Shown here piece by piece: positions 33,090-40,969 of a stretch of DNA of 64,000 bases. The DNA comes from Microbacterium sp. 4R-513. Lineage in GTDB: Bacteria; Actinomycetota; Actinomycetes; Actinomycetales; Microbacteriaceae. The translations under genes and the position numbers were made by a program. How positions within the stretch are numbered: the stretch's first letter is position 1; each line of letters opens with the position of its first letter. The notes below the pieces were generated by a model. It saw only the letters and a program-made list of their open reading frames with translations. It was not told the origin of the DNA and searched no databases. Location of the stretch: the NCBI RefSeq assembly GCF_011046485.1, contig NZ_CP049256.1:1488001-1552000 (forward strand), given 5' to 3'.

Positions 33090-34697
33090 TCAGCGCACCC
33101 CGCGCATGAGCTTGAGCACGGGCTTGACCGAGAGCCAGAGGGCGATGCCGAGCACGATCGCGATGCCGCCGAGGATCGTGAAGTACGGGACCTCGTCGTC
33201 GGGGTTGTAGAACTGCGCGAGCCAGCCGGCGATCGACGTGCCGAGCGCGACCGACAGGAAGTACAGGGCGACCATCTGCGTGTGGAATCGCTCGGGCGCG
33301 AGCTTCGTCGTCACCGAGAGGCCTGGGGGCGAGATGAACATCTCGGCGATCGTGAAGACGAAGAGGATGAGCACGATCGCGAGGAGCGGGGTCGAGTTCG
33401 GCGCGCCGTTGGCCCACGGCAGGAACAGCAGGAAAGCCAGGCCCATGATGATCGCACCGAGCGAGAACTTCACCGGCGCCGAGGGCTGGCGTGTGCCGAG
33501 CCGCGTCCAGACCGCGGCGAAGACGCCCGAGAGGATGATGACGAAGATCGGGTTGATCGAGTTCACCCACGAGACCGGCATCTCCCAGCCGAAGATGCTG
33601 CGGTTGAGGCGCTGATCCGAGTAGATCGTCAGCACCGTGAACTGCTGCTGATACAGCGACCAGAACCCCACGTTGACGATGAAGAGCGGGATGAACCCGA
33701 GCACCCTCGACCGTTCGTCCGACGAGTTCGCCTTCGACGAGGTGATGACGAAGAAGTACGCGACGGCGGCGAGAAGCGTGACGATGATGACGACGCCCGC
33801 CAGGTTGTCGGCCCGGATGACCCCGAGCAGCACCAGGGCGACGATCACGGCGAGGCCCGCGAGTGCGATGCCGATGACTGCGCCGTAGCGCTTGCGCGGG
33901 AGCGGATTGGCGACGAAGCTCGCGGATGCCGGCAGCTCCTTGCGCCCGAACGAGTACTGGATGAGGCCGATCGCCATGCCGACGGCGGCAGCGCCGAAGC
34001 CCCAGTGGAACCCGTAGTTCGTCTGCAGGAACCCTGTCACCAGCGGGCCCAGGAACGCGCCGAGGTTGATGCCGAGGTAGAAGATCGAGAAGCCGGCATC
34101 CCGGCGCGTGTCACCCGCGCGGTAGAGCGTTCCGACGACGGCCGTCGCGTTGGCCTTCAGACCGCCCGAGCCGATCGCGACGAGGATGAGCCCGACGCCC
34201 AGTCCCCACACGCTCGGCAGGAGCGCGAGCCCGATGTGGCCCGCCATGATGACGACGGCGCTCCAGAACAGCACGCGCTCCGACCCGAAGAGCCGGTCCG
34301 CGAGCCACGCCCCGAGGATCGTGCAGAGATAGACCGTGCCGCCGTAGGCGCCGACGATGCCCGTCGCGGTCGCCTGGTCGATGCCGAGGCCGCCCTGCGC
34401 GACCGAGTAGTACATGTAGAGCAGCAGGATCCCCTGCATGCCGTAGAAGCTGAACCGCTCCCACATCTCCACGCCGAAGATGTGCCACAGCGGCCACGGC
34501 TGCCCGAAGAATCGCGTGTCGTCGTTCCGCGGACCGGTCGTGCCGGCGGCATCCATTCCGCTGCGCTCCGCCGCGATCACACCCGTCGCATCGACGGCCG
34601 CCGCGCCCGCCGCTGTCGCACCGTCCGGTGCCCCCACCGGCACCTGCTCCGGTTCGTCGCCCGCCCTGCCGCCTTGCCCCCGCGCCTGGTCGTTCAT
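33090..34697 (-). CDS. POT/PTR-family proton-dependent oligopeptide transporter
   Basis: 535 aa. A low-complexity, Ala-rich cytoplasmic N-terminus of about 65 residues comes first. The POT family motif follows as FGVEMWERFSFYGMQGILLL, then about 12-14 membrane helices and YLGINLGAF in the second PTR signature. It imports di- and tripeptides with protons. I placed the start at the ATG at 34697, where TACCCT lies 6 nt upstream (leaderless type). The longer open frame runs into the adjacent MFS gene and is a shadow. Confidence 0.9.
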   Translation of the reverse strand: MNDQARGQGGRAGDEPEQVPVGAPDGATAAGAAAVDATGVIAAERSGMDAAGTTGPRNDDTRFFGQPWPLWHIFGVEMWERFSFYGMQGILLLYMYYSVAQGGLGIDQATATGIVGAYGGTVYLCTILGAWLADRLFGSERVLFWSAVVIMAGHIGLALLPSVWGLGVGLILVAIGSGGLKANATAVVGTLYRAGDTRRDAGFSIFYLGINLGAFLGPLVTGFLQTNYGFHWGFGAAAVGMAIGLIQYSFGRKELPASASFVANPLPRKRYGAVIGIALAGLAVIVALVLLGVIRADNLAGVVIIVTLLAAVAYFFVITSSKANSSDERSRVLGFIPLFIVNVGFWSLYQQQFTVLTIYSDQRLNRSIFGWEMPVSWVNSINPIFVIILSGVFAAVWTRLGTRQPSAPVKFSLGAIIMGLAFLLFLPWANGAPNSTPLLAIVLILFVFTIAEMFISPPGLSVTTKLAPERFHTQMVALYFLSVALGTSIAGWLAQFYNPDDEVPYFTILGGIAIVLGIALWLSVKPVLKLMRGVR

Positions 34698-34703
34698 GCG
34701 GTC

Positions 34704-34709
34704 AGGGTA
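34704..34709 (-). promoter_or_regulatory. Leaderless -10 box of the POT gene
   Basis: TACCCT on the minus strand, 6 nt before the ATG at 34697. Confidence 0.4.
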
Positions 34710-34738
34710 GCGGCGCAGCCCGCCGCCCGACAGGGGAC

Positions 34739-36181
34739 TCACTCGCGAAGCGACGGATGCCTCTCCTCGGCCGCGTGCCGACGCGGGATGAAGAGCGCCA
34801 CGACGAGGGCGATGACGGCGGCGATGCCGCCGAGCACGAACGACAGCGTGAACGCCGTCGGGGTGGGTGCCGGCATCCCGTCCACGTCCACGACGAATGT
34901 CGCGAGGACCGCGCCGATGACGGCGGCGGCCGTGCTCGTGCCGAGCGAGCGGAACAGGGCGTTGAGCCCGTTCGAGGCGCCCGTCTCGGACTGCGGCACC
35001 GAACGCATGATGAGCATCGGCATGGCGGCGTAGCCGAAGCCGATCCCCGCGCCGATGAGGAAGTTCGCGACGACGAGCTGCCACACCTCCGCCGAGAACA
35101 GGAGCGTGAAGCCGTAGGCGACGATGAGCGAGATGGCGCCGAGCACGAGGAGGAGTTTCGGCCCGACGGTGCGCGCGAGGCGACCGGAGAACGGTGAGAG
35201 CACCATCATGACGATGCCGGCGGGCATCACGACAAAGCTCGCGGCGAGCAGCGACAGCCCGAAGCCGCCCGCGACGGCCGGGAGCTCCAGCATCTGCGGG
35301 TACGCGACGTTCGACGCGAAGAGCGAGAACCCCATCGCGACGGACGCGAGATTGGTCAGCAGCACCGGCCGCCGCGCCGCGACCCGCAGGTCGAGGAGCG
35401 GCGCGTCGATGCGCAGTTCGAACCAGCCCCACGCGAGCAGCACGATGAGCCCGCCGAGGCCGAGCACGAGGGTGGGGGTCGAGGTCCAGCCCCACTCGTC
35501 GCCGCGCGAGATCGCGAGGAGCAGTCCCAGCAGTCCGACCGTGAGCCCCGCCGCGCCGACGAAGTCGAAGCGTCCGGCCGTCCGCAGCACGCTCACGGGC
35601 ACGATCCACAGGACCAGCCAGAAGACGATGACCCCGAGCCCCGCGGCGACCCAGAAGAGCACGTGCCAATCGGCCCGCTCGGTGATGAACGCGCTGATCG
35701 GCAGCCCGAGCGCGCCGCCCACGCCGAGGGTCGCGCTGATGAGCGCGATGGCCGAGTCGACCCGGTTCTCGTGCAGCACGTCGCGCAGGATCGAGATGCC
35801 GAGCGGGACGACGCCGACGATCGCGCCCTGCAGGGTGCGGCCGACGATGATGCCGACGATCCCCGGCGACAGCGCGGCGATGACCGACCCGATCACCATG
35901 ATCACGAGGAGCACGAGCACGATGCGCCGCTTGCCGTACATGTCGCCGAGGCGGCCCGAGATGGGCGTCAGCACGGCGGCCGCGAGCAGCGTCGAGGTGA
36001 CGACCCACGCCGTGTCTTCGCGACTCGCGTCGAGCAGCTCGGGGAGCTTCGACTGGATGGGCACGACGAGCGTGAACATGAACGACGAGGCGAGGCCCGC
36101 GATCGCGAGCACGGCGACGATCGCGCCCTGGCTTGGCATCCGGGTGAGTCGCCTTCTCGCTTCCTCATCCTTCGACGCCAC
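34739..36181 (-). CDS. MFS transporter, DHA2-like
   Basis: 480 aa with about 14 membrane helices. It has the loop motif GRLGDMYGKRRIVL and a helix-4-to-5 segment RTLQGAIVGVVPLGISILRD. Start GTG at 36181, with TAGCCT 6 nt upstream and no SD. Its relatives are efflux pumps, often of actinobacterial drug-export type. The gap to the POT gene is short, but that gene has its own -10. Substrate unknown. Confidence 0.87.
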   Translation of the reverse strand: MASKDEEARRRLTRMPSQGAIVAVLAIAGLASSFMFTLVVPIQSKLPELLDASREDTAWVVTSTLLAAAVLTPISGRLGDMYGKRRIVLVLLVIMVIGSVIAALSPGIVGIIVGRTLQGAIVGVVPLGISILRDVLHENRVDSAIALISATLGVGGALGLPISAFITERADWHVLFWVAAGLGVIVFWLVLWIVPVSVLRTAGRFDFVGAAGLTVGLLGLLLAISRGDEWGWTSTPTLVLGLGGLIVLLAWGWFELRIDAPLLDLRVAARRPVLLTNLASVAMGFSLFASNVAYPQMLELPAVAGGFGLSLLAASFVVMPAGIVMMVLSPFSGRLARTVGPKLLLVLGAISLIVAYGFTLLFSAEVWQLVVANFLIGAGIGFGYAAMPMLIMRSVPQSETGASNGLNALFRSLGTSTAAAVIGAVLATFVVDVDGMPAPTPTAFTLSFVLGGIAAVIALVVALFIPRRHAAEERHPSLRE

Positions 36182-36187
36182 GCCTCA

Positions 36188-36193
36188 AGGCTA
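36188..36193 (-). promoter_or_regulatory. Leaderless -10 box of the MFS gene
   Basis: TAGCCT on the minus strand, 6 nt before the GTG at 36181. Confidence 0.42.
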
Positions 36194-36250
36194 TCGGCGC
36201 CGCGCGGGGCGGGCGCCGGGGGGACCGGGCGGCTTAGGACGTCGGCGCGG

Positions 36251-36277
36251 GTTCGACCCCTCGACGAGTTCGGGGAC
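36251..36277 (-). repeat. Degenerate copy of the dispersed repeat
   Basis: GTTCGACCCCTCGACGAGTT followed by CGGGGAC, the inverted form of the repeat at 31245 with several changes. It lies between the divergent MFS and GNAT genes. Confidence 0.5.
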
Positions 36278-36287
36278 GGGGGCGGCG

Positions 36288-36293
36288 TAGGTT
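36288..36293 (+). promoter_or_regulatory. Leaderless -10 box of the GNAT gene
   Basis: TAGGTT, 6 nt before the ATG at 36300. Confidence 0.45.
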
Positions 36294-36299
36294 AACCGC

Positions 36300-37025
36300 A
36301 TGACCGACCCCTCCGCCGAGCCCGTCACGCCGCCCGGCATCGAGATCCGGCCCCTCACGACGGTCGAGGAGGTGTTCGCGGCATCCGAGGTCCTCGCCGA
36401 GGTGTGGGGTGGAGACCGCGGCGGGATGCCGCCGAACCTCCTGCGCGCGCTCGCGCACTCGGGCAACTACGCCGTCGGCCTCTACGACGGGGAGCGGGTG
36501 GTCGGGGCATCCGTCGCCTTCTTCGCGGCGCCCGCGGAGCGCTCGATGCACTCCCACATCACCGGCGTGCTGCCGCAGTACCAGTCGCAGGGCCTCGGAC
36601 GTGTGCTCAAGCAGCACCAGCGCGCCTGGGCGTTCGCACGGGAGGTGGGTCACATCACGTGGACGTTCGACCCGCTCGTCGCGCGCAACGCGCACTTCAA
36701 CCTGCGGGTGCTCGGCACGCGGGTGACCGAGTATCTCGTCAACCAGTACGGACCCATGGACGACGGCGTGAACCGCGGCGACGAGACGGACCGGCTGCTC
36801 GTGACGTGGGCGCTCGCCGCGCCGCCGGTCGCCACCCCCGCCGACGACGAGGTGGTCGCGACGGTCGCGATCCCGCACGACATCGAGACGCTGCGCCGCG
36901 AAGAGCCGACGGATGCCGCGGCCTGGCGTCTGCGCGTGCGCGAGGGGTTCCTCGGGCACCTCGCCGAGGGCCTCGTCGTCGAGGGCTTCGACGACGAGCG
37001 CGGGTATCTGTTCGTCCGGCCCTGA
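36300..37025 (+). CDS. GNAT-superfamily acetyltransferase-like protein
   Basis: 241 aa. An N-terminal GNAT fold (about residues 15-150) includes the acetyl-CoA motif region QYQSQGLGRVLKQHQRAWA (98-116, with Q-x-x-G-L-G). The C-terminal 90 residues are specific to a group of predicted acetyltransferases with a FDPLVARNAHFNLRVLG block. The acceptor is unknown. It is a single gene with a leaderless-type start. A hairpin follows at 37047. Confidence 0.8.
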   Translation: MTDPSAEPVTPPGIEIRPLTTVEEVFAASEVLAEVWGGDRGGMPPNLLRALAHSGNYAVGLYDGERVVGASVAFFAAPAERSMHSHITGVLPQYQSQGLGRVLKQHQRAWAFAREVGHITWTFDPLVARNAHFNLRVLGTRVTEYLVNQYGPMDDGVNRGDETDRLLVTWALAAPPVATPADDEVVATVAIPHDIETLRREEPTDAAAWRLRVREGFLGHLAEGLVVEGFDDERGYLFVRP

Positions 37026-37046
37026 GGCGGGAACGTCGGAGAAATG

Positions 37047-37089
37047 CGCGTACCTCGGAGGATTCCTGCCGAATCGTCCGAGGTTCGCG
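37047..37089 (+). terminator. 13-bp inverted repeat with inner stem after the GNAT gene
   Basis: CGCGTACCTCGGA (37047-37059) pairs with 37077-37089 with one mismatch. Inside it GATTC (37061-37065) pairs with GAATC (37071-37075). Confidence 0.5.
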
Positions 37090-37131
37090 CGATCGTCCGG
37101 ACTTCGCGAGGGACGAGGCATCCGTCGCCCC

Positions 37132-37137
37132 TAGGCT
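37132..37137 (+). promoter_or_regulatory. Leaderless -10 box of the cyclase-family gene
   Basis: TAGGCT, 7 nt before the ATG at 37145. Confidence 0.4.
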
Positions 37138-37144
37138 GACGCGC

Positions 37145-38062
37145 ATGCCCGACTACCGAGCCCACTTCGACTTCCAGATCTCGTTCGCGAACGGCGGCGA
37201 GCTCGCCGGCACCGGGTTCCGCCTGGATCTGCCGTCGGCCGACCTCGACGAGGCGGCCATCGGCCGGCTGCTCGTGCAGCACCTCGGCCTCGCCCTCGTC
37301 GACCGCGTCGAGCTGCGCGGCCTCCGCATCGTCGAGGAGCCCCACCGCGGCAGCCGCGGGGTGGCGTCCGGGACGGTGACGGATGCCGCGACCCGCGTCG
37401 TCGACCTGAGCCACCGCATCCGGGCCGGGCTCGTCACCTACCCGGGGTTACCCGCACCAACCATCACGCCGCACCTGACGCGCGAGGATTCCCGGGCGCG
37501 CTACGCGCCGGGCACGGAGTTCGCGATGGACGTCATCCACATGATCGGCAACACGGGCACCTACCTCGACTCGCCCTTCCACCGCTACGCGGACGGAGCC
37601 GACCTCGCCGGCCTCGACCTCTCGACGCTCGTCGGGCTGCGCGCCGAGGTCTTCCACCTCGAGGATGCCTGGACTCCGGAGCATCGGGGCATCCGCGCCG
37701 AGACCCTGCTCGACCGCGATGTGCGAGGCGCCGCCGTGCTGCTCCACACGGGGTGGGACCGCTGGTTCGGCCGGCCCGAGTACGGCAAGGGCTCGCCGTT
37801 CCTGACGGAGGAGGGAACCAGGCACCTCATCGATGCGGGCGCCGTGCTCGTCGGCATCGACGCGCTGAACATCGACGACACCGAGTCGGGCGGCGAGCGT
37901 CCGGCTCATTCACTGCTGCTGGATGCCGGCATCCACGTCGTCGAGCACCTCACGAACCTCGGCTCCCTCCCGCCGAGCGGCGCCCGGTTCACGGCGGCGC
38001 CGCCCGCCGTCGAGGGGTTCGGCACGTTCCCCGTGCGGGCCTTCGCCGAACTGCCCGCGTAG
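37145..38062 (+). CDS. Cyclase-family hydrolase with N-terminal extension
   Basis: 305 aa. A 75-residue N-terminal domain (RAHFDFQISFANGGELAG) precedes a PF04199-type cyclase domain beginning RVVDLSHRI. The metal motif is MIGNTGTYLDSPFHRYADG; compared with the classical HxGTHxDxPxH, the first two His are Asn and Tyr, while Asp-x-Pro-x-His is kept. This clade may bind metal differently. The reaction is unknown; formamidase or lactonase activity is possible. The start is set by the ATG with the TAGGCT box. The repeat pair at 38086-38163 follows the stop. Confidence 0.82.
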   Translation: MPDYRAHFDFQISFANGGELAGTGFRLDLPSADLDEAAIGRLLVQHLGLALVDRVELRGLRIVEEPHRGSRGVASGTVTDAATRVVDLSHRIRAGLVTYPGLPAPTITPHLTREDSRARYAPGTEFAMDVIHMIGNTGTYLDSPFHRYADGADLAGLDLSTLVGLRAEVFHLEDAWTPEHRGIRAETLLDRDVRGAAVLLHTGWDRWFGRPEYGKGSPFLTEEGTRHLIDAGAVLVGIDALNIDDTESGGERPAHSLLLDAGIHVVEHLTNLGSLPPSGARFTAAPPAVEGFGTFPVRAFAELPA

Positions 38063-38085
38063 AACCCGGGTCCCTTCGCCACGCC

Positions 38086-38163
38086 GGTCCCTGAGCCTGC
38101 CGAAGGGTCGGAGGCCGAGGCCGCGAGGCACCCAGGTTCGACCCTTCGACAAGCTCAGGGACC
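38086..38163. repeat. Inverted pair of the dispersed repeat (convergent intergenic)
   Basis: A diverged forward copy (38086-38112, CTGAGCCTGCCGAAGGGTCG) faces a perfect inverted copy (38136-38163). The two can form a long hairpin between the convergent cyclase and SDR genes, like a BIME of paired REP elements. Confidence 0.65.
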
Positions 38164-38174
38164 AGGGGCGCGCG

Positions 38175-38984
38175 TCAGCCCTTGCGCCAGTCGTCGTTCT
38201 CGAGGTGGGAGCCGGCCTGCGGGCCCATCTGCAGCATCCCGCCGTCGACCACCCAGCTCGCGCCGGTGACGAAGCTCGCGCGAGGCGAGGCGAGGAAGGC
38301 GACGACGTTCGCGATCTCCTCCGGCTTGCCGGGGCGGCCGAGCGGCACACCCGGTCGGTGGGTGCGTTCGGCATCCTCCGGTTCCTGGCTCGTCAGCGGC
38401 GTGGCGATCTCGCCCGGCGCCACGGCGTTGACCGTGATGTCGTGCTCGCCGAGCTCCTGCGCCATCGTCTTGAGCAGGCCGCCGAGGCCGTGCTTCGCGG
38501 CGACGTACGCAGCGGAGGTCACCCGGGGCTGATGCTCGTGCACGCTCGTGATCGCGATGAGGCGACCCCCCGCTCCCGCCTCGACCATCTGCCGGGCAGC
38601 CGCCTGCAGCGCGACGAACGCCCCGTCGAGGTTGAGCGACACGACCTGCCGCCAGTCGTCGACCGACATCTCGAGGAAGGGTCCGCCGGAGCCTCCGCCG
38701 GCGTTGTTCACGAAGACGTCGAGTCCGCCGAGGTGGTCGACGAGCGAGTCGACGACGCCCGGCACCTCCTCGAGCTTGGTCGCGTCGAACTGGGCGACGA
38801 ACGCGTTGCGGCCGCGGTCCCGCACGCCGTCGGCGGTGCGCTGCGCGCCCTCCTCGTCGCTGTGCCACGTGATGCCGACGTCGAGGCCGGCATCGGCGAG
38901 GGCGAGTGCCGTCGCCTGCCCGATGCCCGAGTCCGAGGCCGTCACGATCGCACGTCGGGGGAAGAACTCCTGCGTCTTGGTCAT
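38175..38984 (-). CDS. Short-chain dehydrogenase/reductase
   Basis: 269 aa. SDR motifs: TASDSGIG (variant of TGxxxGIG with Ala-Ser), NNAGGGSGG, ITSVHEHQP and the catalytic Y-x-x-x-K in YVAAK, then VAPGEIATPL. The HEHQP segment is typical of glucose-1-dehydrogenase-like SDRs. Possible substrates are sugars or small ketones. TAGCGT lies 7 nt before the ATG. It is a single gene, divergent from 39095. Confidence 0.86.
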   Translation of the reverse strand: MTKTQEFFPRRAIVTASDSGIGQATALALADAGLDVGITWHSDEEGAQRTADGVRDRGRNAFVAQFDATKLEEVPGVVDSLVDHLGGLDVFVNNAGGGSGGPFLEMSVDDWRQVVSLNLDGAFVALQAAARQMVEAGAGGRLIAITSVHEHQPRVTSAAYVAAKHGLGGLLKTMAQELGEHDITVNAVAPGEIATPLTSQEPEDAERTHRPGVPLGRPGKPEEIANVVAFLASPRASFVTGASWVVDGGMLQMGPQAGSHLENDDWRKG

Positions 38985-38991
38985 GCGACCG

Positions 38992-38997
38992 ACGCTA
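38992..38997 (-). promoter_or_regulatory. Leaderless -10 box of the SDR gene
   Basis: TAGCGT on the minus strand, 7 nt before the ATG at 38984. Confidence 0.4.
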
Positions 38998-39082
38998 GGT
39001 CGCTCCCGCCTCGCCGGCGCGGGGGTTTACAGCCGACAGACGATGGGTTATCCGCGGCTCCGGGGATGTCGGAGGCCCGCCG

Positions 39083-39088
39083 TAGCGT
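39083..39088 (+). promoter_or_regulatory. Leaderless -10 box of the beta-barrel-type protein gene
   Basis: TAGCGT, 6 nt before the ATG at 39095. Confidence 0.45.
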
Positions 39089-39094
39089 CGCAAC

Positions 39095-39610
39095 ATGAGC
39101 GACTTCGTGTCCGGCCTCGTCGCCGATGCTCCCGACCCCTCCCTCGCCGCCGAGCTCGATCTCTTCGGCCGGTTCGTCGGCTCGTGGCGGGTGCAGAACC
39201 GCTACCGATCCTCGCTCGACGAGGAGTGGACGTCGGCCGCGAGGACGTGGATCTTCTCGTGGGTGCTCGGCGGCCGGGCCATCCAGGACGTCATAATCGG
39301 CAGCGACCGAGGCGACGACCAGGTCGCGGCGGGAACGACGGTGCGGGCGTACGACCCGCGCATCGGCGCGTGGCGGGTGAACTGGTTCGGCACGCTGCAC
39401 GCGAACTACGGCGCTCTCATCGCCCGCGCCCACGGCGGCGACGGCATCCGGCAGGACGGCGTCGACTTCCGCGCCGACCGCGATGTCCCGATCCGCTGGA
39501 ACTTCAGCGACATCACCGCCGACTCCTTCACATGGGACGGCTGGTCGTCGGCCGACGGCGGCGAGACCTGGTGGCTCGAGCAGCACATGGAGGCTGTGCG
39601 GCAGTCGTGA
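39095..39610 (+). CDS. Hypothetical protein, lipocalin/DUF1579-like
   Basis: 171 aa, small and Trp-rich. It begins with a helix then ELDLFGRFVGSWRVQNRY (residues 20-37), the usual start of a lipocalin-like beta-barrel (FxGxWxv). Further strands follow (WIFSWVLGGRAIQDVI, IGAWRVNWFGTLH). Such proteins bind small hydrophobic ligands; no specific role can be given. It is a single gene with no SD and a leaderless-type start. Confidence 0.7.
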   Translation: MSDFVSGLVADAPDPSLAAELDLFGRFVGSWRVQNRYRSSLDEEWTSAARTWIFSWVLGGRAIQDVIIGSDRGDDQVAAGTTVRAYDPRIGAWRVNWFGTLHANYGALIARAHGGDGIRQDGVDFRADRDVPIRWNFSDITADSFTWDGWSSADGGETWWLEQHMEAVRQS

Positions 39611-39621
39611 CGGCGAGGCGA

Positions 39622-39627
39622 TAGCGT
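39622..39627 (+). promoter_or_regulatory. Leaderless -10 box of a small hypothetical gene
   Basis: TAGCGT, 6 nt before the ATG at 39634. It lies just after the previous stop, so the two genes need not be co-transcribed. Confidence 0.45.
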
Positions 39628-39633
39628 GTCGGG

Positions 39634-40029
39634 ATGCTTCCCGCCGACTGGACCCCGCACCGACGTGACGACGGCGAGCTGCTCGGCTGGATCCGCCCCG
39701 AGGGCGACGACTGGGTCGCCGTCGACCTGCTCGGGCACGAGGCATCCACGCCGGTCGAGTGGCTGGAGGCCGAAGCCGCGCTCGAGGCGAACGGACTCGC
39801 GTGGCTGGCGGAGGTCTGGGTGCTCGACATGCCCGAGGGCGACGCGTGGCGCGTGAAGCTCGTCGAGGTGACGCCCGGTCGCGTCGGCGCGGCCGGGCGG
39901 ATCGTCGTGCAGACCGACGACTTCGGAGCCATCGACGTGCCGGTCACGCGGTTCGAGCTGGAATGGCCGGCTCCGCCGACACTCCGGCGCCGCGAGCCCG
40001 GTGAGCCGACGTCGACGCCCTTCGGCTGA
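39634..40029 (+). CDS. Conserved-looking small hypothetical protein
   Basis: 131 aa, acidic, without signal peptide or membrane segment. It begins MLPADWTPHRRDDGELLGW and has the central segment WVLDMPEGDAWRVKLVEVTP. I do not recognise a family. Coding is supported by the precise leaderless -10 spacing, codon pattern and lack of competing frames. It contains one GGCATCC motif in frame. Confidence 0.6.
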   Translation: MLPADWTPHRRDDGELLGWIRPEGDDWVAVDLLGHEASTPVEWLEAEAALEANGLAWLAEVWVLDMPEGDAWRVKLVEVTPGRVGAAGRIVVQTDDFGAIDVPVTRFELEWPAPPTLRRREPGEPTSTPFG

Positions 40030-40123
40030 GCGGTCCACCGGGCGGCTCGCGGCCTGGTCCTCTTCGCCGTCATCCGGCGTCAAGTGGGAAGACGGCGAGG
40101 GGGTCGCGCGGTTGACTCGGAGC

Positions 40124-40897
40124 ATGACACTCAAGGAGAACGCCGACCGCCTGCTCTCGCTGCACGAGGACGCGAAGCTGCTGACACTCGTCAACGTGTG
40201 GGACCCGATCTCGGCGAAGGTCGTGGCCGCCGACCCCGCGACCCAGGCCATTGCGACGGCGAGCCACTCGATCGCGGCGAGCTTCGGCTACGAGGACGGG
40301 GAGCACATCCCGCTCGACCTGCACCTCGACGCGATCGATCGGATCGTGCAGGCCACAGACCTCCCCGTCACGGCCGATCTCGAGGCCGGGTACGGCGACG
40401 TCGGCGAGACGATCCGCCGGGCCATCGGCGTCGGGGTCGTCGGGGCCAACATCGAGGACCAGCTGAAGCCGCTCGACGAGGCCGTGCGCGGCGTCGAGGC
40501 GGCGCTCTCCGCCGGTGAGGCCGAGGGCATCCGGTTCGTGCTCAATGCCCGGACGGACGCCTTCGTGCGCGGGGCGGACCGCACCCCCGAGCAGAACCTC
40601 GAAGATGCCGTGACCCGCGGGCAGGCCTACCTCGCGGCCGGTGCGCCGGTGGTGTTCGTTCCCGGCCGCCTCGACGAGTCGCAGGTGCGCACCCTCGTGG
40701 ACGCCTTCGGACCCCGCAAGCTCTCGGTCATCGCGGTCCCCGGCTCGCTGCCACTCGCCCAGCTCGAAGAGCTCGGCGTCGCGCGCGTCTCGTATGGGCC
40801 GTTCCCGCAGCGCGTCGCGCTCACTGCCCTGCAGAGCCTCGTGCGGGATGTGCACGCGGGCGGCGGCATCCCCGAGGGCACGCAACCTCTGAACTGA
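40124..40897 (+). CDS. Isocitrate lyase / PEP mutase family protein
   Basis: 257 aa barrel of the ICL/PEPM superfamily. It has LVNVWDPISAKV (residues 22-33), TADLEAGYGD with the metal-binding Asp/Glu and GANIEDQ, then NARTDAFV. The classical isocitrate lyase motif KKCGH is absent, as in the 2-methylisocitrate-lyase-like and oxaloacetate-decarboxylase-like members. It probably cleaves or rearranges a small alpha-keto acid. I chose the ATG at 40124 (MTLKENADRL) and not the long N-terminal extension, which lies over the previous gene's end. Confidence 0.82.
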   Translation: MTLKENADRLLSLHEDAKLLTLVNVWDPISAKVVAADPATQAIATASHSIAASFGYEDGEHIPLDLHLDAIDRIVQATDLPVTADLEAGYGDVGETIRRAIGVGVVGANIEDQLKPLDEAVRGVEAALSAGEAEGIRFVLNARTDAFVRGADRTPEQNLEDAVTRGQAYLAAGAPVVFVPGRLDESQVRTLVDAFGPRKLSVIAVPGSLPLAQLEELGVARVSYGPFPQRVALTALQSLVRDVHAGGGIPEGTQPLN

Positions 40898-40957
40898 GGC
40901 CTCCGAACTGAGGGGCTTGGAACCGAAAGCCTCCGAACTGCGGCGCCGGGGCGGGGC

Positions 40958-40963
40958 TAGCCT
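40958..40963 (+). promoter_or_regulatory. Leaderless -10 box of the enolase-superfamily gene
   Basis: TAGCCT, 6 nt before the ATG at 40970. Confidence 0.45.
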
Positions 40964-40969
40964 GAATCC

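Noticed and set aside
33090..36008. POT transporter read as a 972-aa protein fused to the upstream frame
   Set aside because: The extension is a shadow of the MFS gene; the ATG at 34697 with a correctly spaced -10 box gives a normal POT length.
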